Source: Balneolaceae bacterium (lineage in GTDB: Bacteria > Bacteroidota > Rhodothermia > Balneolales > Balneolaceae). From it: DNA of 8,153 nucleotides. The translations under genes were made by a program, and so were the position numbers. A model generated the notes under the pieces. The model had not been told where the DNA came from and did not search any database. It worked only from the letters and a program-made list of their open reading frames with translations. Below, one piece after another: positions 6,209 through 8,153 of this stretch. Location: NCBI GenBank assembly GCA_007123785.1, contig SLGL01000424.1:1-8153 (forward strand). The letters run 5' to 3'. The stretch's first letter is position 1. Each line of letters opens with the position of its first letter.

Positions 6209-7297
6209 TTAGTGAATCAGATTGAAAATTCGGCTGAAGCGGGGTAAAAACCGTTCACCATCCCAGGAAAAATAGATAATCCCGGCTTTTCCAATAACGT
6301 GATCATCCGGTACAACCCCCCAGTAGCGGCTGTCTTCGCTGTCATCCCGGTTGTCACCCATCATAAAATAGTAATCCTTTTGTATGGTGTAACGGTTCGT
6401 CTCCACCCCGTTTATGATGAAGCGGTCGCCATCCCGCTGCACACTGTTGCGTTCGTATCGCTCCATCAAATCCTGATAAAGGTGCCAGTTATCGGACGTG
6501 AGTTCGACTTCCATTCCGCTGTAGGGTACTGTAAACTCCTCCATATTGTCATGATTGGTAAAACCTCTGGAAAAATTAAAACCACGGCGGCTGAATCCAT
6601 CGTAATCATCCGGAAGTACAAATTTTTCAACAGTCTCTACCTCCGACCATCCCTGCATATCACCAGCTGTTTCTTCAGTCATGTTGATGATGTAGGAGTT
6701 GCTGCCGCTTTGTACAATAGATGCTCCGGCCTCCCTTACCTTTGATGCACTCAAACGTATACGTTCGCGTGTTTGCACCCGGTAATTAAACATGAGTGTT
6801 TCGAAATTTTGAGCAGGTTCTCCATTTACATACAGTACTTTATTTTCAATGCTTACACGGTCGCCCGGAATTCCCACAGCGCGTTTAATATAATTTGTTT
6901 TTACCGAAATCGGGGCTACATCAATCGGATAGTTGAATACCACAATATCATCCCGTTCAATTTCGGAATATCCGGGTATACGGAACCAGGGCAAACTCAC
7001 ACCGGGCATGTAAATATCAGTAAACGGTACCGAGAGTGTCATGGGTGTGCGAGGGCCATAGGCAAGTTTGGTCACAATCAAAAAATCACCGGTAAGAAGG
7101 GTTTTCTCCATACTCGGTGTTGGAATTCTGTAGGCCCCGAAGAAAAACGTACGGATGATTATCGCCGCTATAGCCGCCCAAATCAGTGCATCAAGCCACT
7201 CTCTTGCCCAATGTTTTGCCTGAGAATTGTCTGTTTTTTTTCGATCTGATGATTTCCCTTTACGTAGCCTGCCTTGGTCCTTTTTCTTTTTATTCAA
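6209..7297 (-). CDS. lepB: Signal peptidase I (S26 family)
   Basis: LepB is the membrane-anchored serine peptidase that removes signal peptides from exported proteins on the outer face of the inner membrane. The 362-residue protein has a Lys/Arg-rich cytoplasmic N-terminus (1-32) and one clear membrane segment (about 35-55). Box B YRIPTPSMEKTLL holds the catalytic Ser62; box D NYIKRAVGIPGDRVSI holds the general-base Lys138; box E GDNRDDSEDSRYWG is at 314-327. About 150 residues separate boxes D and E, a large periplasmic insertion. The start is TTG: an in-frame TAG lies four codons upstream at 7310-7312, there is no ATG between it and the TTG, and the next in-frame Met (Met63) is at the catalytic site. 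The TTG is 16 bp past the stop of the small exported-protein gene, suggesting one transcript and possibly coupled translation. Confidence 0.96.
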   Translation of the reverse strand: MNKKKKDQGRLRKGKSSDRKKTDNSQAKHWAREWLDALIWAAIAAIIIRTFFFGAYRIPTPSMEKTLLTGDFLIVTKLAYGPRTPMTLSVPFTDIYMPGVSLPWFRIPGYSEIERDDIVVFNYPIDVAPISVKTNYIKRAVGIPGDRVSIENKVLYVNGEPAQNFETLMFNYRVQTRERIRLSASKVREAGASIVQSGSNSYIINMTEETAGDMQGWSEVETVEKFVLPDDYDGFSRRGFNFSRGFTNHDNMEEFTVPYSGMEVELTSDNWHLYQDLMERYERNSVQRDGDRFIINGVETNRYTIQKDYYFMMGDNRDDSEDSRYWGVVPDDHVIGKAGIIYFSWDGERFLPRFSRIFNLIH

Positions 7298-7313
7298 TTG
7301 TGCTGATAACTAT

Positions 7314-7895
7314 TTAGTTAAATGTTGGGCGACTGATTGCCTCACGTTTGTATTCGCCGTCTTCGTATTTCACGAGATACCACTGATCACGCTCAGGCGA
7401 GTAAAAATAGTCAGAAAATTCGACGGGATCGCCCTCATCGTCCATCAGCATCCGATTGAGTGTGCGTTTTACCTGAGGCATCAGGTCGATGTAACGGCTG
7501 GCTCCTACATATACAAGTCCATTTTCAAAAGGCCCGTCCAGGTCAAGTATCATCAGCGGCATTTGCTCGTCCACAATAAACCAGTATTCAAATTGAATGG
7601 CTTTTCCGGGACGGAAGTTGTCATTTATTAAATCTGCGATAGTTTGTGTAGGGTCACCAAAAACAGCCTGAAGCCGAGAACGGAGCTCAATGGTTGGGAG
7701 TCGGTCAATGGTTGTGGGGTTGTACAGTCCCTGCCCGCTCCAGTTGATGTCTGCAAATCGTTGTTGAAATGCATTCCTTTCAGATGGTTCAACTTTTCGG
7801 ATTTCGGGATCTTCGAACTGGGCATACGCTATCGATCCAATCAGCGTAAGCAGAATTGTCAGAAATATTTTTTTAAGTATCATCATTTTTTCCAT
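7314..7895 (-). CDS. Small exported protein of unknown function between lepA and lepB
   Basis: I do not recognise a family with confidence. The 193-residue product begins with a classical signal peptide: positive residues up to Lys9, a hydrophobic core of about residues 10-19, and an AYA-Q cleavage site after residue 25, so it should be secreted or periplasmic after LepB cleavage. There is no lipobox cysteine. The mature part (about 168 residues) is mixed and acidic. It includes RLQAVFGDPTQTI (74-86), an EYWFI segment (near 103) and a run of aromatic, charged residues near the C-terminus (FSDYFYSPERDQWYLVKYED). The GDP...EYWF pattern faintly recalls GWxTD-domain proteins of Bacteroidota, but the GWxTD motif is absent, so I do not assign it. 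The gene sits 20 bp after lepA and 16 bp before lepB. Methionines 4 and 5 are alternative starts; all keep the signal peptide. Confidence 0.85.
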   Translation of the reverse strand: MEKMMILKKIFLTILLTLIGSIAYAQFEDPEIRKVEPSERNAFQQRFADINWSGQGLYNPTTIDRLPTIELRSRLQAVFGDPTQTIADLINDNFRPGKAIQFEYWFIVDEQMPLMILDLDGPFENGLVYVGASRYIDLMPQVKRTLNRMLMDDEGDPVEFSDYFYSPERDQWYLVKYEDGEYKREAISRPTFN

Positions 7896-7915
7896 AGAAA
7901 TACAAATTGTGGTTA

Positions 7916-8153
7916 TTAATCCTCATTTTCCATTGAGAGTACGGCAAGAAACGCCTCCTGTGGAATTTCTACGGTTCCAACCTGTTTCATGCGTTTTTTA
8001 CCTTCCTTCTGTTTTTCAATAAGTTTACGTTTACGGGAAATATCACCGCCATAACATTTGGCTGTTACATCTTTGCGGAGCGCCCGGATGGTATCCCTGG
8101 CAATAACCCGCGAACCGATTGCAGCCTGCACTGCTACTTCAAACTGCTGACGA
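7916..8153 (-). CDS. lepA: Elongation factor 4 (LepA GTPase), C-terminal end only
   Basis: LepA is a translational GTPase that binds the ribosome and is thought to help translation or initiation under stress. Only the last 78 codons are inside the window; the frame stays open to base 8153 and the gene begins beyond it. The visible part is the LepA-specific C-terminal domain: RQQFEVAVQAAIGSRVIARD, then LRKDVTAKCYGGDISRKRKL, the lysine-rich EKQKEGKKRMKQVG and the near-invariant VEIPQEAFLAVL. This basic domain contacts tRNA on the ribosome. The GTG at 8131 is an internal valine codon, not a start. lepA immediately precedes lepB in E. coli as well; here a small exported-protein gene lies between them. 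Confidence 0.98.
   Translation of the reverse strand, partial: RQQFEVAVQAAIGSRVIARDTIRALRKDVTAKCYGGDISRKRKLIEKQKEGKKRMKQVGTVEIPQEAFLAVLSMENED

Noticed and set aside
6773..7249. 158-codon open frame on the plus strand antisense to lepB
   Set aside because: It overlaps the catalytic region of lepB in full and has no recognisable domain or start signal.

Overview
The window most resembles the chromosome of a member of the Bacteroidota/Balneolota/Rhodothermota (FCB) group. This is an inference from protein character (a GGM-tailed GroEL and a signal peptidase I with a large insertion between its catalytic boxes), from weak or absent Shine-Dalgarno sequences at most starts, and from a TTTG-type promoter-like array. 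No marker here fixes the genus. There are no rRNA or tRNA genes, mobile elements or CRISPR arrays, and no intergenic gap exceeds about 190 bp.

Left part, plus strand (1-2100): the first 85 bases read as the C-terminal end of a protein that resembles an amidohydrolase (metal-dependent TIM-barrel hydrolase). After a 136-bp gap comes a complete sodium:solute symporter gene, closed by a strong hairpin/T-run terminator. The gap holds a strikingly regular 7-bp-periodic YTTG array and a 13-bp dyad. Together these suggest the end of a catabolic or uptake cluster whose substrate cannot be read from the sequence.

Middle, minus strand (2182-2946): a DeoR/GlpR-type repressor convergent with the symporter. 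Four 10-bp-phased repeat units sit just upstream of its start and are a candidate operator.

Right part, minus strand (3056-8153): a housekeeping stretch read in the order lepA (C-terminus only), a small exported protein of unknown function, lepB, rsmA, groES, groEL. lepA, the small gene and lepB are separated by only 16-20 bp and look co-transcribed. rsmA follows after 110 bp that contain a GC-rich hairpin. groES and groEL form the usual chaperonin operon with a good groES ribosome binding site, an 18-bp perfect inverted repeat in its leader that is not the CIRCE sequence, and a textbook terminator after groEL. The lepA-lepB adjacency is known from other bacteria; here an extra secreted-protein gene sits between them.

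I see no clearly new multi-gene system. The most interesting items are the small exported protein between lepA and lepB, the heptamer array before the symporter, the non-CIRCE inverted repeat before groES, and the phased repeats before the DeoR regulator.
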